From the NCBI GenBank assembly GCA_902651635.1, contig CACRSC010000005.1, positions 365,936 through 429,935 on the forward strand: a stretch of DNA of 64,000 nucleotides. The letters run 5' to 3'. Shown piece after piece: positions 20,565-31,600 of the stretch. Within the stretch, counting starts at the first letter, position 1. Every line of letters begins with the position of its first letter. The stretch comes from Mastigamoeba balamuthi (Eukaryota > Evosea > Mastigamoebida > Mastigamoebidae). Position numbers and translations under genes: made by a program. The notes below the pieces were generated by a model. That model searched no databases and was not told the DNA's origin. It worked only from the letters and a program-made list of their open reading frames with translations.

Positions 20565-22369
20565 ATGAACAGCGTAGCCCGTAGCCTCACTGTCTGCCTC
20601 GCTGTCCTGGCAGCGACGCCAGGCGCCCATGCGGCGGTCACGAGCATCGTCGACTTGGACTGGTCCGACGGATGGGACCCCAGAGAGCACTACGTCAGCC
20701 CGGCCATCGTCTCCTCCAACTTCAGCGCCACCTTTGCCGTGCGCTCGCCCAGCCACCCCGCAGCTCAGCGCCTGCGACCCAACTGTCACCGGAATACTCG
20801 GGCAGATCCGCGGGAACAGGACGTCGGAGCCCAACTGCACGGCGACGCTGAGCTTCAGCGCCGACGGCTCGCGGCTCGCGGCCGGCGTGGAGGCGATCAG
20901 GTACAAGCGGCACTGGTGGCTGGAGGTCACGGCCGCCCTCGGCGTCGCGCGCCTCGTGGCCGCGGCCCCCGGCAACGCGACGCTGGCGGTGGCCTGCGCG
21001 GACGCCGCGGACAGCTCGCGGGCGGCGGCCTCGGGCAGCTGGAGCTTCGTGCTGGGCACCTGCGGCGACCTGGAGGCCTCCGAGTGCGTCGCGTCGTCGG
21101 CGACCAACGGGGCCTGCGCGGTGTGCGGGGGGCGCTGCGTGCCCATGCCCGCGGACCTCCGCGCGGCCAACTGCAGCGTCTGCGGCGACGGCCTCGTGGG
21201 CCCCGGCGAGCAGTGCGAGCAGTCGCTCACCGCCTTCTGCTCGGCCACCTGCGCGTGCGTCGGCGGCTCCTACGCCAAGGGCGACGGCACCTGCGCAGCA
21301 CGTGTGCGGACCAAGCGTTCCCTCCAGTTTGATTTCAGCCAAATTGATTTGCGCGCTCTTTCTTATCGCATCCGATTTAATTCACAGCAAATGATTTGCG
21401 CCTTTGAATCAACCGTCGATTGATTTGCTATGATTTCTAGATTCAATTCAAACCAATTGATATGTGCCCGGCATCACTCACGTCGCCCCCGCCCACGCTC
21501 AGGTGGTCTTCGGCGTCCTCGCAGTGCGGAGCGCGCCCCTGGCGTACAGCAAGGCCCAGAGCGTGGCGGCAGCTGTGGCGCGCAGGTGCATGGCCCACGT
21601 CGCTGCCGGCGCGGCCCTCAACGCCAGCGACGTGGTCCTCGCGCAGAGCAACTGGGCCCCGCGCCTCCTCCTCCGCGTCGCCGCGCGGCCCGGCGCCCCG
21701 CGCAACGCCAGCACGCCGCGCGACCTGGTGCGCGCGGTCTCCTCCGAGTGCGCCGAGGGGGCCGCGGCCGACGAGGGCCTGCAGGCCACGTGGCGCTCAG
21801 AGACGGCCGCCCCGGGCTGCGGCGACGGCGTCGTCGCGGGAGGCGAGCAGTGCGACTCGACGGCCTACTGCAGCCCCACCGCCTGCGCCTGCGCCGAGGG
21901 CTCGCGGGCCGAGCGGGGCCTCTGCGTGGCCGAGGCCCTCTACGTGGGGTACATCACCCGCGAGCGCGTGGCCGGCGACGGCGACGCCCGCGGCCTGGCG
22001 GCGCAGCTGACGGCGCGCTGCTTCGACTACGGCGAGGTCGCGCTGGCAGAGGCGGCGGCCAGCAGCACGCAGCCCGTCGTGCGCGTGGTCGTTGTGCCGG
22101 TGGCCCGCCCGCTGCCCGGGGCGCGGACGCCGCGGGCGGCCATCGACGGGGAGTACCGCAGCGGGAGCGAGTGCGTGGCGCAGGTCCTGCGCGAGGCCGG
22201 CCTCACGTACCTCAACACCGACACGAGCGCGGACCCCGACGCCATCCCGGGCTTCGGGCCGGCCACCTCGTCGGAGCCGCGCCCGGTGGGGCCCTCGGGG
22301 TCCGCGGGCGCCCGCGCTGCTGGGGCGCTGGTCACCGCAGCTCTGGGGGCCCTGGCAGCGACTCTGTGA
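20565..22369 (+). CDS. CRS7: long cysteine-rich surface protein with GPI-like tail
   Basis: Best model: 20565-20738, 20764-21303 and 21503-22369. Signal peptide MNSVARSLTVCLAVLAATPG, then an N-terminal domain with CTATLSFSADGS, LAVACADAADSS and CGGRCVPMPADLRAANCS, the motif CGDGLVGPGEQCE, and a second half with YSKAQSVAAAVARRCM, PRNASTPRDLVRAVSSEC, CGDGVVAGGEQCDSTAYC, LTARCFDYGEVALAEA and LPGARTPR. It ends AAGALVTAALGALAATL, a GPI-type tail. The first frame change falls exactly where CRS6 has a 76-nt intron, but only 25 nt (GTGCGC...CCGCAG) separate the exons. The second intron (199 nt) is AT-rich with repeated AATTGATTT words. The gene is convergent with CRS8, 130 bp away. Confidence 0.75.
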
Positions 22370-22499
22370 GTCGGCCCAAGAGGGCGAGCGCACAGCCCCA
22401 CGTTCTCTGCCCAGCCTCGAGAAAAGAGAGAAGAGTCTCAGTGAAGCGATGAACCCCGTTGGCATTGTTGAGCACTGGCAGAGGGGGAAGGAAGGGGTC

Positions 22500-24266
22500 T
22501 CAGAGAGCACGTGCCACCGCTGCCAGCAGCAGTGCCAGCGGAGCCAGCGCTGCCCCGCCCTGAGCGCCAGAGCGGGTGGACGAAGCAGCTGCGGGCCGCC
22601 GCGCCGAGGACGACGCTGGCGGCAGGGGCTCCACCCACGGCCCGAACCCCGGGATCCCATCGGCGCTCAAGTAGGGGCCCGTGGACCGCTGGTACACGAG
22701 CCCGTTGTCCCGCAGCACCGCTGCCAGGCAGCTCTCCCTGAACCACAGCGCGCCCCTGACCGCCCGGTTCGGTGGGCGGGCCCCGGGAAGCAGGCCGGCC
22801 GCGGGCACGACGGCCGCGCGGATGGTCCCCTCCGACCTGCTGGCCGTGGCGTTGGCCAGCGCCACCTCGCCGTAGTCGAAGCAGCGCGCGCCCATCTGGG
22901 CGGCCACGCGCTGGGCCACGTCGTCGCCGACGCTGTGGCCGTCGAAGGTGAAGCCCACCCAGCAGGGCTCGGCGGCGCACCTGCCGTCCCCTGTCGGGAT
23001 CGAGCCATATGTGCACTCGCACAGGACGAGGTCGCAGTAGTCGCTCGAGTCGCACGCTTCGTCGCCCGAGACGACGCCGTCGCCGCAGCCGGAGAGGCGG
23101 CGGCGGACGGCCCACGTGGCCTGCAGGCCCTCGGCGGCGACCACCGAGTCGTTGACGCAGGCGCTGCGGACTGTCCAAAGCAGCTGGTGCGGCGTGCTGG
23201 CGTTGCGCGGGGCCCCGGGCCTCGCGTAGGCCCAGAAGATGACGAGCGGCCTCACGTCGTCCTGCAGGACCAGCACGTCGCTCGCGTTGATCTCCAGCAG
23301 CTCGCGCAGGCCCGACAGGCACCCGCTGGCCACAGCCGCGGCCACGCGCCGCGCCCTGTCGTACCCGAGGGGCGCCTGCGTCTGCACGGTGATGGCACCG
23401 AGGCCCGGCTGCGAGAGAGAGAGAGAGAGGAAGGGCCGGGAGGGCAGGGAACACAGCGGGTGAGCCCGCGTAGAGTCGCAATTGAATCGAGGGAGCGGCG
23501 ATCGGAGAGGCGCACGAGGGCAGTGCAGCTGCCGTTGCCCGTGGGCACAGTCCAACGGGGGCACCTGCAGAGGCGTGTGCAGTAGGGAGAGAGCGACTGC
23601 TCGCACTGCTCGCCGCTGGCCACGACGCCGTCGCCGCAGACGCTGCAGTTGGCCGCCCGCAGGTCCGCGGGCATGGGCACGCAGCGCCCCCCGCACAGCG
23701 CGCAGGCCCCGTTGGTCGCCGACGACCCGACGCACTCGGCGGGGCCTGAGTCGGCGCAGGTGCCCAGCACGAAGCGCCAGGTGGCCTCTGCGCGGCTGGA
23801 GCTGTTCGCGGGGTCCGCGCAGGCCACCGCCAGCGTCGCGTTGCCGCCGACAGCGAAGCGGTCCGCGAGGTCGGCGACGACGTTGAGACCCCAGCGGGTG
23901 GCCGCGACCACGGTGTAGCTCTCGGCCGTCGCCTGCGCCCTGCGGGTCGTGCCGTCGGCGAAGCTGAGCGTCGCGGTGCACTCGGGCGCCGACCTCAGCG
24001 ACCCGACGACCTGCCCGGCGTGCCGCACAGCGTCAGGGCCGCTGGGCGCTGGGCGCGGAGGCTCGGGGAGAGTGGGCAGGCACGTGGAAGTAGGCCCAGA
24101 AGTTGGTGGAGGCCTGGGCTGGGCGGACGGGATACGCGAAGTCGTCGAAGGGGCTCCAGCCCTCGTCCCACATCGGATCGCAGATGCCAGTCACCGAGGC
24201 GCCCGCGAGGGGTGCCGCAGCGACCAGGGCGATGCAGGCGACGACGACAACGCTCGGGCGGCTCAT
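22500..24266 (-). CDS. CRS8: long cysteine-rich surface protein with hydrophobic tail
   Basis: Three exons on the - strand. The first, from 24266, carries the signal peptide (MSRPSVVVVACIALVAAAPL) and SVTGICDPMWDEGWSPFDDF. The second, to about 23510, has CTATLSFADGTTRR, LAVACADPANSS, CGGRCVPMPADLRAANCS and CGDGVVASGEQCEQSLSPYC. The third, about 23415-22500, has YDRARRVAAAVASGC, PRNASTPHQLLWTVRSAC, CGDGVVSGDEACDSSDYC, MGARCFDYGEVALANATAS and a C-terminal GGAALAPLALLLAAVARAL. The junction between exons 1 and 2 again allows only a very short intron (about 22 nt if phase 0). It is the inverted, tail-to-tail partner of CRS7; PMPADLRAANCSVCGDG is identical in both. Confidence 0.75.
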
Positions 24267-24948
24267 CTTCGGGTCAGCGTGCTGCTCTGCCCTTGTTGTT
24301 GGTGAACTTAATGTAATGGTGGCCGTTGAGTTTGCTGAGGATCTGTATCTGTTGTGGGTTCAGCTTCGTGAAATATCTCCTGATAGTGGCGAAATCCTGG
24401 GCCTGCGCGGCCTGGGATCGTTTTTCCCGCCCCTTGGCGCGCTCGCCCTCAATTTCTGGCGTCATACTGCCCCTCCCCACCCCGGCCCCCGGCGGCAGCA
24501 GCGGCGCTCGCTCCCCTTCGCTCCCCTTCCCGGTTACATCAGCACTGGCCGGCCCTGCTGGGTGCACTGCACCGCGAGGACCATCCGCTGGAAAGCGTTG
24601 ACCATGGAAATCCCTCTGTTAGCAACAGTCAAGCCTTGGAGGGTCTCAGTGAAATTTGAAGACGAACGAGCGCCTTAGCAGCTTGTGCTTCACACCGTAA
24701 ACCGGCGAATAGGCCACCGACCCTGCCGCCACGCTGCGCCTTGGCTCTCAGCTTCAGCTGCCATCCCCTTGAGCCTCTGTTTTGGTCTCAGAAATATACG
24801 ATTGCTCCTGGACCTCCCGAGGGATGGCTGTTCTGCTCATACAGAGCGCGCATACTGGCGCACCCCACTGGATACAGAGCTGGCTCCCTTCCCTGAGCAG
24901 CGCAACCAAGCACGAATATGCGCTAGCCATGATAAGGTGTCACTGTGG
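24267..24948. other. Spacer between CRS8 and the AAA gene, with a small open frame
   Basis: Upstream of CRS8 on the same strand a frame from ATG 24465 to a stop at 24274 encodes ~63 residues (MTPEIEGERAKGREKRSQAA ... GHHYIKFTNNKGRAAR). It ends 8 bp before the CRS8 ATG. It could be an upstream ORF, part of a small spliced gene whose first exon starts near 24604 (MVNAFQRMVLAVQ), or chance. It was not recognised. Confidence 0.25.
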
Positions 24949-26834
24949 TCAGTTGCTCGTGTTGCCTGAATCTACGCTGGTGTCCTCCTCGGCATCGAGA
25001 GCGGCGCTGTCCTGCTGGCCGTCGCTGCAGTCCTTGTCCTTGCCGCCGCTGCTGCTGCCCTCGGTCTGAGCAGCTGGCATCCACTGGGCCGAGCGGTCGG
25101 AGCTCGCGAGGACTCTGCTGATCTCGGCGGTGCACTCGTTGGGCGTCTTGAACGACGTGAAGAGCGCCCACAGGTTCGAGTTGCACAGCGCCGGGACCGC
25201 GGCCACGAGCTCCGCCGCGGCGGCCCCGAAGCCCTCGGCCTCGTCGTCGGCGACGTCGGGCCCGAAGTACTTGGCGAAGAGGCCGCGGGCGCCCTTGGCG
25301 GAGCAGCGGGGGAACTCGACCCTCTGCGAGCGGGCGGCGCGGTAGACGCGGCAGTCGACGCGGTCGACGTGGTTGGTCGTCATGAAGATGAGGCAGTCGG
25401 CCGGGGTGCCCACGCCGTCGAGGAAGTTGAGGAAGGCCGACATGGTGACGCTGCGCTGGTCCTTCCCGAACGCCGTGTCGATCTCCTCGAGCAGCAGCAG
25501 CGACCCCGGGGGCACCGCCGTCACCGTCCGCTTGAACGTGAAGTCGCTCATCCCCGAGAGCGTCATGCTGAACACGTCCATCCTGAACTGCAGGGCCCCA
25601 GGGTCAATTGAATTGGTCGGCCCGGTGCAGAGCCCCCTGAGCTGCCCCCCGCGTGCCTTGGAGGCCACAAACTCGATGAAAGACGTCTTCCCGGCGCCCG
25701 GGGGCCCCGAGAGGAGGAACGAGAGGCTGTGCGGCAGGCGCGGGTCGTGGGGGCTGGCGGCCTTGCGGTCCTTCCAGCTGGAGACCTCGCGCATGATGAG
25801 CTCCTGCGGGTCCGAGAGCGCGTACGAGTCCTCGCCGCGCTCGCCGCGGACCGTCTGGATCTGCCAGGGGTTGCCCCACGAGTCGTCGGGGTTGTTGGTG
25901 TACACGAGGACCTTGCCGTCGGTCCTCCCGTAGAACCGCTTCTGCGCCACGGCGATGAACTCGTCGATCGTGTCCCACCGCCGCGAGGAGAGCTGGATCG
26001 TCCTCCGCCGGTCCCCGCTCCCGCTCCCGCCAGAGCCCGACCCCCACTTGTCGACGATGATGGTCCCCTTCTCTGTCTCGATCTTGGCGCTGCCCTCCCC
26101 TGAGCAACAGAGCGTCAGAGCTTGTTCGTGCCTCCGCCTTGTCGATTGCCCCCACTCTGGAGGACGGCCTCCAATGCCTTCATGTGGCGCCAGTACCTCC
26201 GTTGAGCCCGCTTGCGTGAGGATGTGCCCCGCACAGGGTAGAGCTCATTATTAGACAAACGGAACAACGGAATAGCAGACCACATCGAACGACGCAGCAA
26301 CGCTACGAGATGACCACCGGCATTCGTGGCAAGCAAGGAATGTGCGCGACATGTGCGCGACACGAATAGGACAGGCGAAGGGCCAGGTCCGCACAGGTCA
26401 TTGAAGAGGGAGGGACAAAGGGGCAGTCGCGGCAGGCAAGCAGCATGGGAGGAGCCAGGGGAGCAGGGAGTCGAAGGAGGGGGTCGTCTGCATGCAGGGG
26501 GCAGTGCAGAGCGCTCACCGATGGTGTAGATGATGCTGGGGACGCGGTTGGCCTCGATGACCGTCTGGTTGGGGTTGGTCTTGTGCTGCACGGCGGCCAG
26601 GCGCCGCGTCTTGACGGCGTGGGCCCCCACGAGGTCGCCGATGTACTCGTCGACGCAGCTGAACAGCGTCCCCTCGCGTGCGCTCTCCACAGTCACCGAC
26701 ACGCTGAACAGGCTGCGCACCTGGGCGAGCAGTGACGTCATCGCGTCGTGCTCCACGAGCGCCCTGACGAGCGACACCAGCGTGCTCAGCGCGAACAGGG
26801 CGGCCAGCAAGCCCGCGAGCGCGTTGCTGTCCAT
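24949..26834 (-). CDS. BCS1-like AAA ATPase with N-terminal membrane segment
   Basis: Two exons, 26834-26519 and 26099-24949, with a phase-1 intron (GTGAGC donor, CTCAG acceptor); ~488 aa. Residues ~5-27 form a hydrophobic segment (LAGLLAALFALSTLVSLVRA), as in mitochondrial BCS1 and plant OM66/AATP relatives. A BCS1-specific region follows, then the AAA core: Walker A GPPGAGKTS, Walker B LLLLEEID, sensor-1 FMTTNHVDRVD and a C-terminal lid. BCS1 translocates the Rieske protein, but BCS1-like relatives in many eukaryotes have other sites and roles, and the short N-terminus here gives no clear targeting signal. The Walker B ends E-E-I-D rather than the common E-D-I-D; the catalytic Glu is kept. 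The Ser/Asp-rich tail is lineage-specific. Confidence 0.85.
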
Positions 26835-27599
26835 GCGGCTCTCAGTGTCCCGCTCAGTTTCTGCCGAGATTTTGTGATTTATCTCGACTGAGTCGAGAAA
26901 ATGACGTCAATGCCCTGCATATCTTTCAGAATCGGTAATCTGCACATGAGGGCAGAATCTTGGTGGCGCATAGCGGATGTCTTGTCGGCCCAGATAACGC
27001 GTTTTCGGATTTCCAGTGCTGGTGGACCACTGCCCCTGCTGCTTTGCCTGCAGCTGCGAGCTATTGAAATTGGCCACAAGTATCGTATCCTGATGCAGGC
27101 GATATCACAGTAGTCACGAGAATTGAGATCTGGTTGTGAGCGGGCAGCCGTCAGCACCGGGGGCCTCACTGTGGGCTTTGCAGCAGGCAGCGGAACTGGA
27201 GAAACTGATTTTCGAGATACGAAGAAAACCCGCACTGATTCTTCGTGTCCGAGTTCGCCGTGGCGGCACACCGAAAGCAGACACCCCGCCTGTGCTGCCA
27301 TAGCAGGTGTCGATGGTCTCGTGTTTACCCCCGCACGTGGACGCGTGCCATCGGCGGTGTGCACGGAAATCCCGGACGTTGTGACCTCAGAAATGCAGCC
27401 ATTTCGAGAGGCACTCAGGCAGGAGCTCGTTCTGCACATTCGCCCACCCTCTACACAACCGTGGCGCGAGGATTTCTGACGTGGTTGACGTGTGCTCGCG
27501 ACAACAAAAAGGCGGTACCAGCCAGCCGGAGCCAGAAGCTACTGCGCAGCACAGCAGCTGATACTTCGCAGGTGAAAAGCGAGAGAAGACCGGACAACG
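26835..27599. other. Divergent promoter region
   Basis: About 765 bp between the AAA ATPase (-) and the flavoprotein gene (+). No exon or RNA gene was recognised. Any shared regulation is speculative. Confidence 0.45.
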
Positions 27600-28293
27600 A
27601 TGGCAACGATGCCGTGCAGGGTGGTCGTCTTCAACTCGAGCCCACAGGGGTGGCAACACCGACCACATGGTCCAGTGGATCTCCGACGCCCTCGCCAGCG
27701 ACGGCGTCGACGTCGAGGTCGTCCGCGTCGGCGGCCCGGGCGTCAGCTTCACGGGCTGCAGCGGCTGCAACGGCTGCGCCGGCAAGGGCCGCTGCGCCAA
27801 GACCTCCGACCCCATCAACGACTACTACCAGGTCCCCTCTTCCCTTCCTGGACCCCCCCCGGGCCCAGTGCGGGCTGCAGCAGCTGTCTTGCTGACCCCG
27901 CGCCCTTGGACCGAGCAGAAGATGGTGGCTGCGGACGGCATCGTCCTGGCAACCCCTGTGCACATGGGCAACATGAACCTCGAGATGAAGGCCCTCGTGG
28001 ACCGCTGCGGCGCCATCGCCATGCGCAACGGCAACACGCTGGACCGCAAGGTGGGCGCGGCCATGTGCGTCAACGCGAGGGCGGGAGCTCTGTGCGCGCT
28101 GGACGCGATGGGGCGGTTCTTCGGGATCAACGGGCTGGTGGTGCCCGGCAGCTCGCACTGGGCCCTGGCCATCGGGGCAGCCCCGGGCGACGTCGAGGGC
28201 GACGCCGTGGGCAAGAAGGCCATCGAGACGCTGGGCCACAACGTCGCCTGGCTGCTCAAGTGTATCCACCCCGACAAGTTCGTCCAGAAGTAG
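27600..28293 (+). CDS. Flavodoxin-fold NAD(P)H/FMN reductase of iron-sulfur-flavoprotein type
   Basis: Two exons, 27600-27831 and 27919-28293, joined by an 87-nt phase-0 intron (GTCCCC donor, GAGCAG acceptor). The protein starts CRVVVFNSSP (the FMN phosphate-binding loop), then GGNTDHMVQWISDAL, then the Cys-rich GCSGCNGCAGKGRCAK typical of Isf-like reductases of bacteria and archaea, then ADGIVLATPVHMGNMN (second FMN loop), KALVDRCGA and GDVEGDAVGKKA. Length ~200 aa fits. The first two FMN-loop parts are out of frame by one base: the G4 run around 27649 must be G3 to give SSPQGGNTD. Either a base-call error or an early inactivating change explains this. Two-electron reduction of flavins or quinones is the likely activity; transfer from an anaerobe is plausible. 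Confidence 0.75.
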
Positions 28294-28651
28294 AGAGCGC
28301 ACCCCTCTTCTCTCCCCGTCATACACCGCAGCCGGGCCACGCGTCGTGGCGGCACATGGACAGCAGGCAACAGCAACAAAGGCCCCACGACCCATGTCAG
28401 AGCCTCCCCTGGTCTGTCTGCGCGCACCACCAGAGTAGGTTGGGCTAATACGGGTAGCAGCCCACCGCATCGTCGGATTCAGCGTGGCCAGGGAATCAGC
28501 GGCCAGGGGCACAGCCACTGCTCCCCGCCGGGGCGGTGTGTTGCGAAGCGGTGGCATTGCGTGCCGAGTCGGCAGGGTGTGCAGTGGGTGCGGCGGGCAA
28601 AAGCGAGGGCAGCGGGGGTGCCACGAGTGTGCGTGCTGGCGTGCGTGTGTG
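28294..28651. other. 3' spacer between convergent flavoprotein and EPG5 genes
   Basis: About 360 bp of 3' flanks of two convergent genes. No additional gene is supported. Confidence 0.5.
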
Positions 28652-31600
28652 TTACAGGAGGTGCGCGAGGTAGGGGGCCTGCGGCGCGAGGTTCGCGGCC
28701 ACCTCGCGCTTGAAGACGTCGAGCGTGCAGAGCGGCGTCAGGAACGTGGCGGCGGCGCTGAAGAACGCCTCGAGCTGGTCGCGCGACTGCTGGTCGAGCT
28801 CGCTGCGCGCGGCCACGAGCTGGTCGCGGAGGGCCACCGTGTCCTGCTCCTGGCGCAGCAGGGGCTCCTCCGAGCGCCCCGCGGCCTCGGGCAGGGCCGC
28901 CAGGCGCGTCTTGCTGAGCACCAGGCGCGAGAGGTAGAGCCTGCACGACCGCGCCGCCAGCTGCATCCGCACCGTCGCCCCCGCTGACGACATCAGCCGC
29001 AGGTTGCGCAGCAGCCCCGTGATCCGCCCGCCCTGCACCTCCTGCAGGTGCTTCATCACCTGCGACACCTGCGAGCACGCACGCACACGCACAGCACGGG
29101 CGCACGGAGCTCAGTGTCGCTCGCAACACGGGGCACAGCCGGACGCCGGGCAGAAATGTTTGCACGGCAGAGAGAGTGATCAGGGAGGGGGGGGGGGGGC
29201 ACAGAGCGCCACAGAGAGCGAAGAGTCAACCGCAGACAGCAGCGCAATGAGGAAACCCGACACAACGGCAGAAAGACAGGAAGGCGAACAGCAGCAGCTG
29301 AAGCAGAGCCTCACGCGTGCACGGTCACAGCAGAGAACAGCGAGAGAAGGGAGACAAGGGAGACAGCAAGCAGGGGCAGGGGGGGCAGGGCGCACAAAGG
29401 CCTCCGAGTCCTTGGTGAGGGCGAACGAGTCGTCGGCGACGGCGTCGAGGACAGCGAACCAGACGGCGATGAGGTCAAACTCGAAGAGCGGGTTGGGCAC
29501 AAACTGCGTGACCTTGGCCCCCAACAGCTCCGCCCATCCGGCGCCGCTCGCGGCCCGCGCCTCGCGCCGCAGCTTGTTGACGCCCACGTAGAGCGCCAGG
29601 GCCGCCCGCTCGGCGCAGCAGGCCTCAAAGTACGCGAGGTAGCCGCGGCCGTCGGGCAGCCGCAGCGCCGCCGCGGCCTCGTCGGTGGGGCCCTCGCTGC
29701 GCGTGCGGTTGAAGTACGAGTGCAGCGCCTCCTCGTGCGCGCTGACGGCCGTCGGCAGCGAGCCCAGCACGGCGCCCGCCGCCCGCAGCACGTGCAGCGC
29801 GATGCCCGCCGTCGAGTTGCCCGCCAGCTGCAGCACAATCGGCCGCAGCTTCAGCCGGTAGTCGTCCGCCGTCGCCGCGTGCGCGCCGCCGCTGCCGCTG
29901 CCGCTGCCGCTGGCAACACCGGCGCCGTCGTCGACGGGGGCCGCAGACGTGGCAAAGGGGACGGCGGAGTCGACGGGCGCGTACCACGAGGGCGCGGCGA
30001 ACTCGACGGCGCCGGCGACCATCGGGGGCAGCGCGTCGGCGGCGGCGGGGCAGTCGAGGCCGCCGACAAAGAGGACCAGCGGCGAGACCACGTCGACGAG
30101 CAGCACGGCGACGTCCTGCGGGCTCATCGACCAGTACGTCCCGCGCGCCCTGTTGGCCACGACGAGCTTGGCCGCCGACGAGGCCTCGGCGACCAGCGCG
30201 CGCGCCGCGGGGGCCGCGCGGGCGCAGGGCAGCGACTGCACGGCCGCCGCGAGGACCCGCATGACGTCGGTCGCCGCCCGCGCGGGCTCGGCAGAGGCGC
30301 TGCGCATGAGCTCCGCGAAGAACGAGCCGTCGAGGGCGGCGACGACGTCGGCGACGGGCGCGGCGGCCCAGTTGAGCGCGCGCGCGCCCGGGGCGACGCC
30401 GACGAGCTCGCGGACGTCGGCGGGGAGCGCGGCGGGGCTCGCGACGAGCAGCGCGAGGACGAGGCGCAGGAACGAGGCGCGCAGGGCGCACGTCTGCGGG
30501 TCGGCGGCCGCGGGGTCGAGCAGCGAGCGCGAGGCGAGGAGGTCGGCCCAGCGGACCTGCGCGAGCGCCGTCTCGGTGAGGCGCGCGGGGGTCACGCCGC
30601 GGCGCAGCGCAGAGGTCATCGCGTCGAGGTGCTCGCAGCCCCACGAGGCCGCCGTCTCCCGCCACGACTCCTGCGGTATCTGGCGCAGCAGCTCCTCCAG
30701 CTGCTTCGTCTCTGCTCCCCCGCCCACGCGCCTCGTCAGCAGCAGCGGGGCTTAAGTTGCGGCGGCGCAATGCCCCGCGAAAAAGAGAGAGCGAGCAGCG
30801 GCACAGCAGTGGCACTGAGCCCCAGTGGCCGCAAGCGGCACCGCAGGCAGCGGTCCTCTGGGCGTGAGCGCAAAACGTTGGGGTATCCACAAGCCCCATT
30901 CTCACGCAGGGACACCAGACAAACCACTCGGGGGGCGCAGACAACTGATGAGGGCGCACCGACGTCGGCGGGGAGGTACGGCAGGACGGCGAGCTGGCAG
31001 AACTCCCAGAGCGACCGCGAGAACGCCGGGCAGCTGCTGACGAGCGCCGCCATGAGGTCCACGACGACCGCCAGCGCCTCGCCCGTGGGCCGCACCCCCG
31101 CGTCCTCCCGCGTCCCCAGCGCCGCCGCCACGAACCTCCTCAGCGACGCCGCCGCCGCCTCGCGCCCTCCGCTGCCGCTGGCGCTGGGGGGCTCGCCCAG
31201 CGCGGCGAGGAAGACGGGGGAGAAGATCATGGGGCGCGAGGCCCGCGCGATCGACTGGAGCGTGGGGGTGGCGGCCGGCAGGCGGGCGGTGAAGCCGGCG
31301 AGGATCGTCTGGACGTTGGGGAGCTCGAGCGAGGCCGCGTCGATGCGGCCGAAGATGGCGGGGGCCTTGGCGATGAGCTCGGGGCAGGCGGGCGAGGCCG
31401 AGCCGAAGAGGAGGTCCATGACGGCGGGCAGGTTGAGGGGGAACGACGTGCAGAGCAGGTGCGAGAGGTACGACGAGACAAAGTCGGCAAACGGGCGCCG
31501 CTGGGCCATCGCGGGCACCAGCGCCGTCAGCCGCGCGAAGAGCTGCTTGTCGGCCACGAGCTCCCCGAAGCACTCCTCGATCTGGTACCGCGCCGCCAGC

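Noticed and set aside
22092-23585. A 497-codon open frame on the + strand
   Set aside because: It crosses the CRS7 3' end and runs antisense through CRS8. Composition and lack of domains mark it as a shadow of those genes.
24274-24604. A two-exon small gene upstream of CRS8
   Set aside because: Intron phases between MVNAFQRMVLAVQ and MTPEIEGERAKG do not fit any simple donor and acceptor pair, so it was kept only as an uncertain open frame.
29187-29199. G13 homopolymer
   Set aside because: It lies in an EPG5 intron and is an ordinary low-complexity run. There is no repeated G-run pattern strong enough to propose a functional quadruplex.
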